Shown piece by piece: positions 19,649 to 30,322 of a stretch of 64,000 nt of DNA. Location: assembly GCA_049487715.1 (NCBI GenBank), contig CP150578.1:248001-312000 (forward strand), read 5' to 3'. Below the pieces are notes generated by a model that searched no databases, was not told the DNA's origin, and saw only the letters and a list, made by a program, of their open reading frames with translations. Numbering within the stretch: the first letter of the stretch is position 1; every line of letters starts with the position of its first letter. Position numbers and translations under genes: made by a program. The DNA is from Pycnococcus provasolii (lineage: Eukaryota; Chlorophyta; Pseudoscourfieldiophyceae; Pseudoscourfieldiales).

Positions 19649-20620
19649 TGGCGGATAATGATACGATGAGTAATAATACCACCGCCGCGTCGTCGTCCAT
19701 GGGAATCGCCTTGCGTGCTGCCGTGAACACCACCATCTCTGCGGCAGCTGGTGGTTGTTTCACTCTCTTCGTCCATGTCTTCATCTTCCGCCGTCCGGCT
19801 GAACTCGCGCCTCTCATGAATGGCGTGCTAGGAGGTCCCTTGGAGCTCCGGAGGGGCCAGGAGGCAGCCAACGCGTTTTGCCTGCAAGAGTCAAGACCAA
19901 GACCAAGACCTGGAGCTCGAGGAACGGCTAGTTGCCCAGTACTACGGTGCTCCAATACGCGCTCAAAAAAAGTGTGGTAGGACTACTATATTCGGGGATA
20001 AATAGTAGTTCTATTACTATAGCTATGTAAAGGGCCAATGCATCGCGGGACTCGTGTACATTGGAAGCTCGTTAGCCCTTTTGAATCTTGAGATTGACGA
20101 CCCGCTCGATGCCACGCCTGTTCACTTCTTTTGTGGATCGTGGGGCGTCATTGCCGTCGGGCTGTTCGCATCACCTTCTGCGACGATGGCAGCTTATCCC
20201 GTTGCGGAAGGCGCAACGGCAACGTACGGAGCCTTCTATCCAGGAGGAGGAGGGATGCAGCTTGGCATCCAGCTGCTTGGCGTCGTCTCCATCGCTGCTT
20301 GGACGATGCTAACCACCGGATTCCTCTTTGGGATCCTGAAGGCGATGAAGAAACTCAGGGTTCCAGCAGAGAAGGAGTTCGTGGGAATGGATGCAGTGAG
20401 CCACGGCGGATACGCTTACCATCTCGAGCGTACCGGCGCAGACGTGGTCGGCGAGTGGCTGCTACGCCGACGCACGACTTCAAGGACTAAAAAAAGCAAC
20501 AATGCCGGGACGAATTTTGCAAAGGCCGTCACGGAAGCGATGAAACAAGACAAGGAAGACAACGATGAGAACAAGAACAAGAACGAGCCAACGTCAAGCA
20601 ACATGGCAGGGGAGCCTTGA
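19649..20620 (+). pseudogene. 5'-truncated, interrupted ammonium transporter (AMT) copy
   Basis: Two blocks belong to the AMT family. The first (about 19700-19845) reads 'LRAAVNTTISAAAGGCFTLF' and then 'PLMNGVLGG', matching the 'xxNTTxxAAxGG...NGVLxGL' region in the second half of AMT proteins. The second (about 20040-20460) reads 'AGLVYIGSSLALLNLEIDDP', 'DATPVHFFCGSWGVIAVGLF', 'GMQLGIQLLGVVSIAAW' and 'VSHGGYAYHLE', the C-terminal third. The helices before the first block (roughly the first half of a ~450-residue transporter) are absent. The stretch 19846-20035 has lost the expected 'ITAGCAxVxPWAAxIxG' segment and contains stops, with no convincing donor/acceptor pair. An ATG with a plausible leader precedes block one, so a transcript may exist, but a working transporter is unlikely. 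An unusual intron or assembly damage is the alternative. Confidence 0.65.
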
Positions 20621-20918
20621 TGGTCAACCTAAGGTTAATAAGATCGGGATCTCACGTGGGCAGATGGCCTTCGGGGTGGTGCAAGTTGCAAGGTGAGATG
20701 CAAGATGCAAGGCCTGACTGAGGAGTTGTGTTGCAAGGGAAAATAAAATGTTTTCCGAACATACAGAGACCGGTGGTCACGTAACTTTTTGTCTTCATAA
20801 ACCTTCACTTACTGTGATACAGTACTCCCCGGGGAAAGTATGGTACGTACCAACCTGAATGAATGAAGCACCTGATAGACTACTGTATTCTTAGCACATA
20901 GGTATATTTACATTTTAC
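20621..20918. other. Convergent 3' spacer between the AMT remnant and UTP13
   Basis: About 300 bases lie between the AMT stop (plus strand) and the UTP13 stop (minus strand). 'aaaataaaatg' near 20740 could be a polyadenylation signal for the plus-strand unit. I see no other feature. Confidence 0.4.
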
Positions 20919-23900
20919 TCATATTCGACCAATGAGCGCGGCTGTTGGTGCACCACCTCCGCCGCCACTCGCACTCGCGCTGTGCAAGATGTGGTCAACC
21001 ATGTATGTCTGACGAACGAGTCTTTCCATCCTGTCGACGTGACGAGCCGTGTGCGCGTGAATGCCGCGAAGAACGTCGCGAGCACTGCTTGCAATGCTTG
21101 GATCACCGCTGGCACGTCCAAGCAGCTGACGCAGTGCAACGGGCGTTCGCATCAAGGCGTGCAAAACGTGCTGTGCAACGTGACAATGCTGTATAAGATT
21201 TGGTGATGGGTGATGTTCTTATTGTTAGTGAAACAAGTATGATCACGATTCCCAGCTGACATAGCATGAACAAAACACATTGGGTCAGGTGAACTATGCC
21301 TTTACTGTATTAGTGTCCTCAGACGTCCTCAGACGTAATCGGCAAACTTACCAGTGAATACGTTCTTCATCATACCCCAAAAAACAAAACAAAAAAACAA
21401 AAGCACAGACAAAGACAAAAAATATAAGAACGTACGTGAGCATTGGCATTCCAGTCTCGGCAGTATGTCACCAGACGCAGCAGAAGCGCGTCCGTGTTCG
21501 TTTCCAAGCCAACATCAGCCTCGCCACTCTCTTCGCAGATGGCATGCACGAATGACACAAGCGGAGAGAGGATTTCGTCATCCTCACGATCTTCGTCGTC
21601 AGGGATCACGATGCTGCTCAGCGCCAGGCGAAGTGCGCCTAAAACGTGCATTGGATGGCCCAACTTCAAAGCGAGCACAGCTGCGCGGCATGCCGTCACA
21701 GCCACGGCGCTGCTGTCACTGGCATTGCCTCGTGCGTCGGAGAGCAAGCGCTTCATCGTGTGCTCGGCTTGTTCCGCGGACGCAGAACGAGCACGTGCAT
21801 CAGCAGCAGCAGCCATGGAACCGTCCCGCCACACGCATACCGATGCATCACCTGCGCCCGTTGCAACGACAAAGGACCCTAAGTTTGCATCGTACACCGT
21901 GTCGAGTGCCCATGCCTTGTCACCATGGGGCGCATCAGAAGTACCGGTACTGTTATCTCCGTTGCCGTCTGTTGCAGAACTTTCAACAAGGTCGCATACC
22001 ACACTCCCCTGCGTGGCATTCCATAGGCGTACCATGCCATCGGCGTCTGTCGTGACAAGCGAAGAGGTGGGCATGCGCGCATTCGCCGCGGCAGCTGCGG
22101 CGGCAAGCTCGGCTCCCTCCTCCTTCTCCGAGTCGGCATCTACAGACTTGCGCTTCCCAAGCCGTGTATCGCGCGACGGCGTGCCATCGCCACCCTCGAT
22201 TTTGGCCGCGAGGCGCACTGCCGCCATGGCACTTGGAAGAAATTGGCAGCTCAGCACGCTGGCTTCGTGTCCCTCGAGCGTGAAGAGCAATCTTCCATCC
22301 GAGGCTGACCACACTTTGGCGGTGCAATCGCCACTGCACGTTGCTAGCAGGGCATCGACGGGAGAGAAGGAAGCCGCCCACACGCCTCTACGATGTCCGC
22401 GCAGCGTTGCAACCGGCTTCAGTGTCGGCAAACTCCATAGCTGTGAAAAGTGAGGGGGTGGGGTGGGAAAACAAAGTGTCAGCTTAGTGTGGACTGATGA
22501 TTTTTGTGCATAGTGTAGATCCACATAGTGTAAGCCCTCTTGTGGAGCCCGTCACGGCACATGAGCCGTGAGGGCTTGGAAGGAGGGCGGATGAGGTTGT
22601 TCATTGCTCCACGGCTGAAAAACCAGCATAGAGCCAACCCGATTCCTATACGGCTTCGATCTAGCGACGCGTCCTGATCGAATTTCAGGCAGCCGCACTC
22701 TCTATTCGAGGCCGATGGGTCGCACAGACAGAGATCTCATGACGTACCTTAGCCGTTTTATCCTGGCTCCCAGTAGCCGCCATCTTGCCATTTGGGCTAA
22801 CGCACACGCAGTTGACGTCCTTGTTGTGCGCCGAACGCGTGACAAGCGCGACGGCGGATGTTGGCTTTAATTCTTTCTTCTGCGCCGCCGCGGCAGCTGT
22901 CGCCTTCGATGTATAGGTTGCCAAGCTCGCTTCCACGTCCCACAGCTTCAGGGATCGATCTGCGCCAGCCGTCAGCGCGTACACGAAGCGGCGTCCTCCA
23001 ATCGTGCCGTCCGCATTCTGAGGGGTGATGCCAGCCTCAGCTCCACCAGCATCAAGCGGCGTGGGTCGGCAGAACAGTGCCACCGCACTTGCCGCATCGA
23101 CGTGAGCCTCAGTTGCCACCGCGCATGCATATCGCACGCGGTCGTCCTCTTCGTCACTGCCGCTTCGACCGTGCGCAACAAACCAAACGCGAAGGCTCCT
23201 ATCCTTGGAGACGGATGCAAGGATACTCAGTGCGCCACTCGCCGGTGGAGCACCGCCCCATCGCGCGTAGCATGCCTTTGCAATCTGCGCAGTGCGTGCC
23301 ACCGGGACGGTGTCGAGTGCAAGCACAGCGGCGGTGTGTCCGCTCAGGACTTCGGCACGCTCCATGGATGTGCCACGCACGAGCACGCTGAGCTCTCTGC
23401 CGGATGTCGCGACGGCGACGAGACCTTCGGATAGCGATGCACTGGCCTTCTCCGACGACGGCAGCGGGGCGAGCAGTTTCAATGCAGTCACCTCGCCGAG
23501 GTAACCCACTCTTTCGCTTCTCACAACATTCGAAGGAGGTTCCATCTCATTCCCCCTTGCACCTGCGAATTTGCCAGCCCTCGCCGTGCGACGAAGGGAG
23601 ACCAGCACGCCGTCACCACGCACGAGCACGACACTTGTTTCATTCGCAAGAACGTTGACGATCCCACCCATCTCAGCTGCCGCCTCCTCGTCCTCGAAGC
23701 GCGTTCCACTGAGCGCGCTCACGGACCACAGGCATTCCGACTTGCGCGTAGGCGCGGATGCATCCATGATGCGCGCGACGCCTCGCTCACCCGCAATCAC
23801 GACGCATGGCTTGCTCGCAGGTGCCATCCACGGCGGTGCCGCGGCAATCGCCTCGATACGCTCAAAGCACTCGAGGACATACGCCGCGCTGGGTTTCGAG

Positions 23901-24802
23901 TTCATTTTTTTGGTGGACGCGCCGCGTCCGGCGAATGCGTCAATGGCATAGCAGTGGACAGCCTGATCGCGCGACGCGGTGAACAGGTATGCGTCGTTTG
24001 TTGCGAGACTCGTGACGGCGGCGGTGTGAGGTTGAAATCGTGCAGTGGTTGATTTCGTCTTAAGGTCGTACGCCCGTATTTCTCCGTTTTCCGCACCTGT
24101 GACGAGCGTGGAAGGCGCCTTCGCGCCAGGCATCGTGACGAGCGCTACTGCGGTTACGACACCCGCATGGCCGTCAAAGTAGTGCGTTCGCACGGCGGCT
24201 GGTCCTCGCGTGACTTCCGTGTCGTACACACACGCGCACCTGTCGACGGACGCCGTCGCGAGAAAGCGAGTTGACCTGTCGAGTGACATGGTGGTTATCG
24301 GAAGCGTGTGCGGCTTGAACGCGCGCACTTGCTTCGGTTGTGCCGACGCTCCACTTTTACTTCCTGGTGTGATGGCCGCGGTGACATCGAATGCGCGTAC
24401 TGTGAGCGACCGCGACGCCACGTGTACAATCGCCTTGTCCTGCGTGATGGCAAGTGTGAGTGCCGTCACGGGTTCCGTGTCCCCCGGGATTGTGCATAGC
24501 AGTTGCGTCGACTGACTCTCTCTGGCAACATCATCGGGTGTCGATGACGATAACGACGCTCCACGTCGAGGAGGAGATTCAGCTGCTCCTCCTAAAGAAA
24601 CAATCGACACGGCATCCGAGAGAGCGCACGCAAAGATATTATGTTCAAAGCCAAAGCCCGGGTGGGATGTCTTAGGTGGACCACTTACACCACTTGTGAC
24701 CACATCAAAAGGATACGACGCAGAGACACAAGGACCACCTGTATGCCAAGGCTTTAACGACAACTCCAAAGAAAAAGCCAAAGACGACGAAGAAGACGCC
24801 AT
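20919..24802 (-). CDS. UTP13: UTP13/TBL3 WD40 protein of the U3 snoRNP (3 exons)
   Basis: Read on the minus strand, exons are 24802-22748, 22440-21436 and 21188-20919; introns of 307 and 247 bases have GTACGT donors and CAG acceptors, both phase 0. The product is about 1,109 residues. WD40 repeats fill exon 1 and the start of exon 2, for example 'GKMAATGSQDKTAK' spliced to 'LWSLPTLKPV', then 'LATCSGDCTAKVWSASDGRL' and 'LRGHRRGVWAASFSP'. Exons 2 and 3 join a Utp13 C-terminal domain: 'LVTYCRDWNANAH' continues as 'HCHVAQHVLHALMRTP', with 'RHVDRMERLVRQTYMVDHIL' near the end, matching human TBL3. The family acts in the UTP-B complex of the small-subunit processome in the nucleolus (18S pre-rRNA processing). 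I chose the ATG at 24802; an upstream in-frame stretch to 24907 lies in the presumed leader. The first ~240 bases of exon 1 form the left edge of the tandem array. Confidence 0.9.
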
Positions 24803-25290
24803 GACTGACGAGCACAAGTGAGCACACGGATATCCGTTGGGACGTGCGATGCGAATGGCGGCTGGTGGCGGCGCCGGAAGACTCCTAGTAGGGGGAAAAA
24901 ATGCCAAAGGGGGAAAAATAAAACCCCGGTCCGGGGCCGCGGGGAGAAGAAGAGTTCGGGGTTTATTACGATTCGGGCAGGCGGCTTGTTGTGATCCTTA
25001 ATAAGCTTGCATACCTTCTGTTGTACATAGACTAGTGAGCTCGCACGACCGTCCCGAGGCGTTCTCACTCAGTGTCGTGATTGCCGCGGTCGTCCGGACG
25101 TCGCTATGTACAACAAACAGTTGACAACTTAAGAAGCGTGCGTGCGCGAGTGCCTTGCGAGCGTTCAGAAGAAGAAGTTTTTTGTTTTTGTTACGACGAC
25201 TTACGAGTTACGACAAACCTAAAATTCATACTGTATGTATATGCAACTAAGCACCCACCCACCCACCTGGGCAGCATCATTCATTTATCA
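24803..25290 (-). promoter_or_regulatory. UTP13 upstream region with telobox-like motif and a 12-bp dyad
   Basis: Upstream of the UTP13 ATG lies 'gttcggggtttattacg' near 24955, like the G-rich motifs before other genes here. There is also an inverted pair: 'tgttgtacatag' at 25019-25030 and 'ctatgtacaaca' at 25104-25115. The whole block is repeated in all five units, so copies 2-5 hold this presumed promoter in front of a truncated UTP13 start. Its 5' end abuts the 3' end of the secreted-protein gene at 25295, leaving under 500 bases for promoter and terminator. Confidence 0.4.
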
Positions 25291-25294
25291 CTCA

Positions 25295-27737
25295 TCAGAG
25301 GCATGCATTCGACGGGCATCCACCACTTGTCGACGAGAAGAGACCGCCATCACCACTTGGACCGCACACGGTGGGAGCAGTGCTGTCAGAGCAAAAAACG
25401 TTGTCAAACAAATTTCCATCCACCAGCTCGCTGAGGTCCGCGTCGAGGAATGGTTGGTTTGTTTGTTTGCCGATGCACACCGAACCTCCACTTTCAAGCT
25501 TGGATGCGCACAGCTTCTCCAGATTTGGGTTTTGAAGAACCTGTAAGGATGGAGGGAGGGATAGATTGTGAGTGAGAGGGAAAGGGCAGTGTACAATAGT
25601 GGTGATGGATCGTGACGTACATCAAAAAATCTACCAATCTCTCTGAGCTGTGGCAGGTTGATTTTCTTGAGGTTCTCGTTTTGGAAGATCTGTTGTTTCG
25701 TTTGCATTGAATTTGTAAGAAGAAGAGTGAGTTTCACATGCATGCCAGTGAGTGATATGATTTATTATTGTAGAAAATCAAACAAAAACCAGGAATAAAA
25801 AGACAAAAGTGAGAGTGAGACGTACTTCGATCTCTCCCGCCTCCTTCAGCGCAGACAAGTCCACGCTCGTTAGCATCGGGTTGCCGTCGATCTGTGTGTT
25901 TAGAGAGGTGTGTGTTGTATATGTGTCGTTGAGTGGTGAGTACATGGTGAGTTTTATGCAATCAGTTGAAAAGTCGATTATGGCTCTTCAAAGCGGATAC
26001 GTACGGCGACTTCTAAACTCTGGGTACCCACAAGACGAGGCGCGTAGATACTCGTCAAAGAGCTTTGCCCGCCAAAGTCCGCGATCTATTGTTGTTGTTG
26101 TTATTTGTTGTTTGATGATATGAATGGTTGTTGTGTTGTTGTGAATTTGTGATTGGTTTGTTAGTGAGGTGCTACCAAATATTTTGTGTGTGTTCTGTCG
26201 AAGACACGCCATATTATTGTAGAAGAACATAAGGCAGAGCACCAAGAAAGAAGATGGGAAAGGAAAGCAAGGAGGAGCGTACGTACGACAAAAAATCCGC
26301 CCGGTCCTGTCGGTCCTGTCACCCAGTTGGCGAAGCGAACCTCCGCAAGATTTGGGAGTCTTCCTCCAAATTCAAAGTCAAAATCGACACTGCCGGGACG
26401 AGTCCGTTATGCACGGGAACGAGGCGATGGTGACTTGGTAGAAAGATCGCCGCCTACTTCGATGTCATCCTCGATCTCGGCGAGGGTGATCGTTTCTCCT
26501 TCGAATGGCTCGGGTCGCACGAGGTATACTTGGTACCAACCAGGCGCCTACTTCATCACAAGTATTGCACTCCTCGAGATCTTGCTGAATTTTTTTTTTT
26601 TTTTTTCTTGTTTTTTTTTTTGTTTTGTTGTTGTTGCTGCCTTTTTTTTTTTTTTTTCTTTTTTTTTTTTTTGTGATGTCCTTGTGGGGAATGTCACGGT
26701 AGTCAATCTTGCTGAATTTGCTCGTTTCAACGTACGGTGGCTTCCCACAGTCGAGTGCCATGTGGTGTGGAATGCACTTTCCACCCTTTTGATGCGTTTT
26801 AAATGTAAGGATGCACTTTTCAGGTGTAGAATAGCCTCCTCCAAAGTGTCCAGCCATCGTACAAATTGCACTCTTGCGGCTGATATCGTCAATCGCACAT
26901 ACCCACTTTTCATTGTAGTAGTAGTGATTCGTGAGAGTGAACGTCAAGCCATGCGCTTCTGACTTCGCATAGTAGTACTGAGTTTCGTATAGGGGCCGCG
27001 GGTAAGAAAGTTCGAGAAGCTGACGACGACGGCCATCACCACCCGCATCACCACCATCACCACCAATGACTGGGACCAATGGGATCACCAATGATGCTGC
27101 ACCCATCACCATGGCACCCACCACCACCAGAAGCGTGAGTGACAGTGTACCAAGTAGCTTCACTCGCATCATCAGGATGTCCCCAGAAGGGAAGACAGTG
27201 TTCTTCCTTCTTTACTTCGCAAGGACCAGAGTAGTAGTCAAACTTGGCATACTTGCGATACTTCCATGTAAACGGCGAGTACCACTTCGGCTTGGGGTAG
27301 AACGTGTCGCACGGGTAGTGCTCGTCCTGCTCGTACTGCTTCCCATAGTACGGCCCAACTCCATATTTAGAGTCGTACTTGCTGTAGCCGTATCCAGAGT
27401 CGTACTTGCTGTATCCAGAGCCGTACTTCTTTTTGCTGTATCCAGAGTCGTATCCAGAGTCGTACTTGTTGTCATTGTACTTGTTGCTGCTGTACTTCCA
27501 CGTCCACGGCGCCCACCACTTGTACTTGGGATAGTAGCCTGATTTGTATTCTTCACCGTAGTAGCCTGAGTTGTATTCATCAACGTACTTCGTCGTCTCA
27601 TAAGTCGTCGTCGTCGATTTGTCTGCGCTCACACCACTCACGGCACTGAGCATTACGACGACAGCAAGCAGAGCGACCAGAACGGCTGATGACGCCGTGA
27701 CGATCGATCGCATGTTCCTGACATTCGTCGTCATCAT
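25295..27737 (-). pseudogene. Secreted Tyr-rich/leucine-rich protein, copy 1 (exon 1 disrupted)
   Basis: The exon layout matches the other copies: exon 1 about 27737-26287, then 26085-26005, 25891-25826, 25689-25621 and 25540-25295. Exons 2-5 are open and in phase 0, and encode well-formed but different repeats: 'SLTSIYAPRLVGTQSLEV', 'IDGNPMLTSVDLSALKEAG', 'IFQNENLKKINLPQLREIG' and 'VLQNPNLEKLCASKLES'; it ends '...CPSNACL'. Exon 1 keeps the signal peptide and Tyr/Gly/Ser region but has a one-base gain near 27068, a one-base loss near 26554 and further indels around 26390-26520. The poly-Thr (GTT)n tract is replaced by T-runs that would read as Lys. Homopolymer-type sequence error around these tracts is an alternative to true decay. 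If corrected by sequencing, this would be a distinct functional allele of the family. Confidence 0.65.
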
Positions 27738-27782
27738 CTTCGTTACTACCACTATTATGGTATACTGTTTTATATGAGCCAA

Positions 27783-29326
27783 TCAACAAACGCCTGCGCG
27801 CTGCCAATCTATCAGGTATGATGAGGACCAACCGACCAACGCGTGCAGTGATTGATGAGGACCAATCAATGAACGAGCCAATCAATGAACGAAAGGAGCC
27901 AAGGTACCATACAAGCCTGCAAAAGAAGTAAGCTGCACTACTCCGAACCACCACTGGGCACTCACTCACAAACACATGCAGGAGGCGTGACATGTTTCGC
28001 ATGAGCCGGGAATGGCGAACAAATAACGGGCGGAGGGGCCGAGGGTGAAAAGGTCCTCGGGCCAAACAAACTCCCCCTTGTTCTTTTCACCCGGCTTGGG
28101 GGATACACCGTTGCTTGGTGCATTTGGCCTGTCCTGTCCTTTGGGGTCCGGCTTGGGTTTTGGTTTCCCAACGTCCGGACCATCCAACTAACCTCTCGGC
28201 ACGCACGCCCGCATGCTGGCTGAAACGGCGTTGATAGCCGACTCTCTTCAATTGGACACATTCGTGCACTCGGCTTGGCGTACGCCGGTGGTCCTGCCTT
28301 CGGCCTTCCGCCGTGGACGATCGACGAGACTTTGGACGTTGGCTCTGCCAACTCCTGTGGGATGTTTCACTATTTGTATGGAATCGACCTTAAGTACCAG
28401 GAGGCGCTCGACTCAGGCGCTGTTCGGGGAGGTCTGTCGACCACTCAGGAGACCACTCAGTTCTCTGCGCGCATTCTGGGGATCCGGTGTTGGTTGAAGA
28501 AGGTGAGCATGGATTGACAACGAGAAACATCGACCAACGAGCCAGAGGAGAAGTTTGCCCGGCTCCCCTCGGGCAAAACCCAGACTCCTCCCCCCCCAAC
28601 CACAGACGACAGCACGAAGAAGTTCGGGGTTAGTTAGTAGGGGTTAGGGATTAATAATCTGCGCTTATGCAAGGCGCGTTTGTAAAAAGTTCGCGTCTCT
28701 GAAGGCGCCGATTTCGATTTTGTGTCTGTGTTTTTTGCTAGCGCTCCGGGGGGCGCACGCGGCACGGCCAGGCCTCTTGACCAACCATACCGTTAGTGGC
28801 TCAACAAGTTCTGCGGCCTGACGTTCGAGGAGTGCGAAGACGCGTCGAGCGAGGTGGGACAACAGCAGCTATTCGACACGCGCTCGATTCAAGCCTGCCA
28901 AGGCGGAACGTGAAGGACCGACACATGGACCAATGCCTAACGAACCAGTGGGTTGGCAGCAAGCGCTCGGAGAGCAGCGAGAGGTTCAACTTGCTGACGG
29001 AGACGTGCCGTAAGCACGGCTCGTTCGAGTACAAGGGCGAGCACAGGCAGATTCGTACTCGCGCGCACCTCGGCGGCGGTGGCGCAGACGTCTCACTAGA
29101 TGTTTTAGTAATAATACATCGTCTGTATTTTTATTTTCAAGAGCGCCGTGCTCGAACCTTGCAAGCCGTCGAAGTCGCCGGCGCCACGCTACGCTTGAAC
29201 GCGCTGGGTGCTGAGTGCTTGGTGGGGAGTGCGAGTGCGAGTGAGCGGGCGTGGACGGGCGACCGTACCGTTTGACGAAGCGGTTACCCCATTAAAATGT
29301 CGCACGAGCACTCGAAAAAGCCACTT
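27783..29326. other. Spacer of unit 1 with possible degenerate plus-strand gene
   Basis: Unit 1 alone keeps a plus-strand frame (about 28215-28517) reading 'LAYAGGPAFGLPPWTIDETL', 'CGMFHYLYGIDLKYQEALD' and '...RILGIRCWLKK', which looks protein-like. Units 2-5 have one extra base here ('gacgctgggctc' for 'gacgttggctc') that breaks it. Further on, 'WLNKFCGLTFEECEDASSE' (about 28796-28910) and 'MDQCLTNQWVGSKRSESSER' (from 28925) are open in all units and could be exons. A possible donor 'gtgagc' occurs near 28501. I do not recognise a family. A telomere-like 'ggttagttagtaggggttag' sits near 28627. The region is probably a decayed gene plus promoter DNA. Confidence 0.35.
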
Positions 29327-30001
29327 CTATGTGACGGTGAGGTCCATGTCGTGGCTGAAGTTGAGGGAGAGCTTGGGCATTTTGCTCAAGTTGCTGACGT
29401 TCGTCGTCGCGCCGAGCTTCAGGCCTTGCATGTCCTTTTTGCTGAAGCCCAAGCTGACGTCGCCGTTGAGGTGCTTGTAGCTTGCTGAGAAGTCTCCGAG
29501 TCCTTTTTTCGAGTAGTCCGCGGACATGTCGACGAGTCCGTCGAGGTCAACCGTGCAGCTCGCCTTGATGTCCCCAAACTTCTTGGACGTCTTAACGTCG
29601 CTCGTCATGTCGTTGAGGTTGGTGATGAGCGTGCAATCGAGTCCCGGCGCGACTTTCGCCAAGTTGATGTTCGTCGTGAGCGAGTGTCCTGGCATCTTCG
29701 AGCCCCCGATTCCGGTTCCCTTGTACGTCAGCTTGGTGGGGAAGCCGTCGACGAGCGGGAAGTTCTGCGCGACGCTGATCATGGACGTGCACGCGGTCAT
29801 GTCGTACTCGAACGTCATGGGACCGCTCGCACATCCGAGCGTGAATCCTGCGGTGGAGTATCCGCTGAGCGGTTTCGCTGAAGCCTTTATGAGAACTGTC
29901 GCCCCACCTGCGGTTTTCGCCGTGACGTTCGCGCTGATTGTCTGGTTCATCGGAATCGAGGTTGCGGAACCGAGCGAGAGGCCCACGGTCTTGAAGTCCA
30001 T
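29327..30001 (-). CDS. Beta-strand-rich protein, copy 1 (224 aa)
   Basis: An intact ATG-started frame of 224 residues without signal peptide, membrane helix or intron. It is rich in alternating polar/hydrophobic stretches typical of amphipathic strands ('GDIKASCTVDLDGLVDMSAD', 'GDFSASYKHLNGDVSLGFSK', 'KLGATTNVSNLS') and ends 'KLSLNFSHDMDLTVT', like the closing strand of a barrel. Length and style recall small organelle outer-membrane pores (OEP24- or VDAC-like), but I cannot align it to a named family, so this is inference. Cysteines are few. It lies about 1.6 kb upstream of the secreted-protein gene on the same strand. Being retained open in four of five units argues that it is a real gene. 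Confidence 0.6.
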   Translation of the reverse strand: MDFKTVGLSLGSATSIPMNQTISANVTAKTAGGATVLIKASAKPLSGYSTAGFTLGCASGPMTFEYDMTACTSMISVAQNFPLVDGFPTKLTYKGTGIGGSKMPGHSLTTNINLAKVAPGLDCTLITNLNDMTSDVKTSKKFGDIKASCTVDLDGLVDMSADYSKKGLGDFSASYKHLNGDVSLGFSKKDMQGLKLGATTNVSNLSKMPKLSLNFSHDMDLTVT

Positions 30002-30322
30002 ACCAAAGAGGTAACAGGCCGGCCGAGAATGATTACAAGATTACTGCGTCAACAGAGGAGAGGCAGTCTTCTTAAGGTTGGATTCCGAGGCAACACGCAG
30101 ACGGATTGGTATCAGCCGAGACTCGGTATCTACCCTAACCCAACTCTATTATCTCCTGGTTGGGGTTGTGAGGAGTTCTCAAACGTCGGCAAGCCTCAAA
30201 GGTCGTTCCCCTCCGTCTTCCGTCTTCGCTTCACGACAATGTGCTCTTGACGACGCTCGGCGTTGGTTCGTTTGCGCCTGTTCGTTCGCCTCGCGGCCTC
30301 ACGCCTCTGCAAGTGGTTGGAT

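Noticed and set aside
21443-22453. 336-codon plus-strand frame
   Set aside because: It lies antisense to UTP13 exon 2, whose WD40 and Utp13 motifs are clear on the minus strand.
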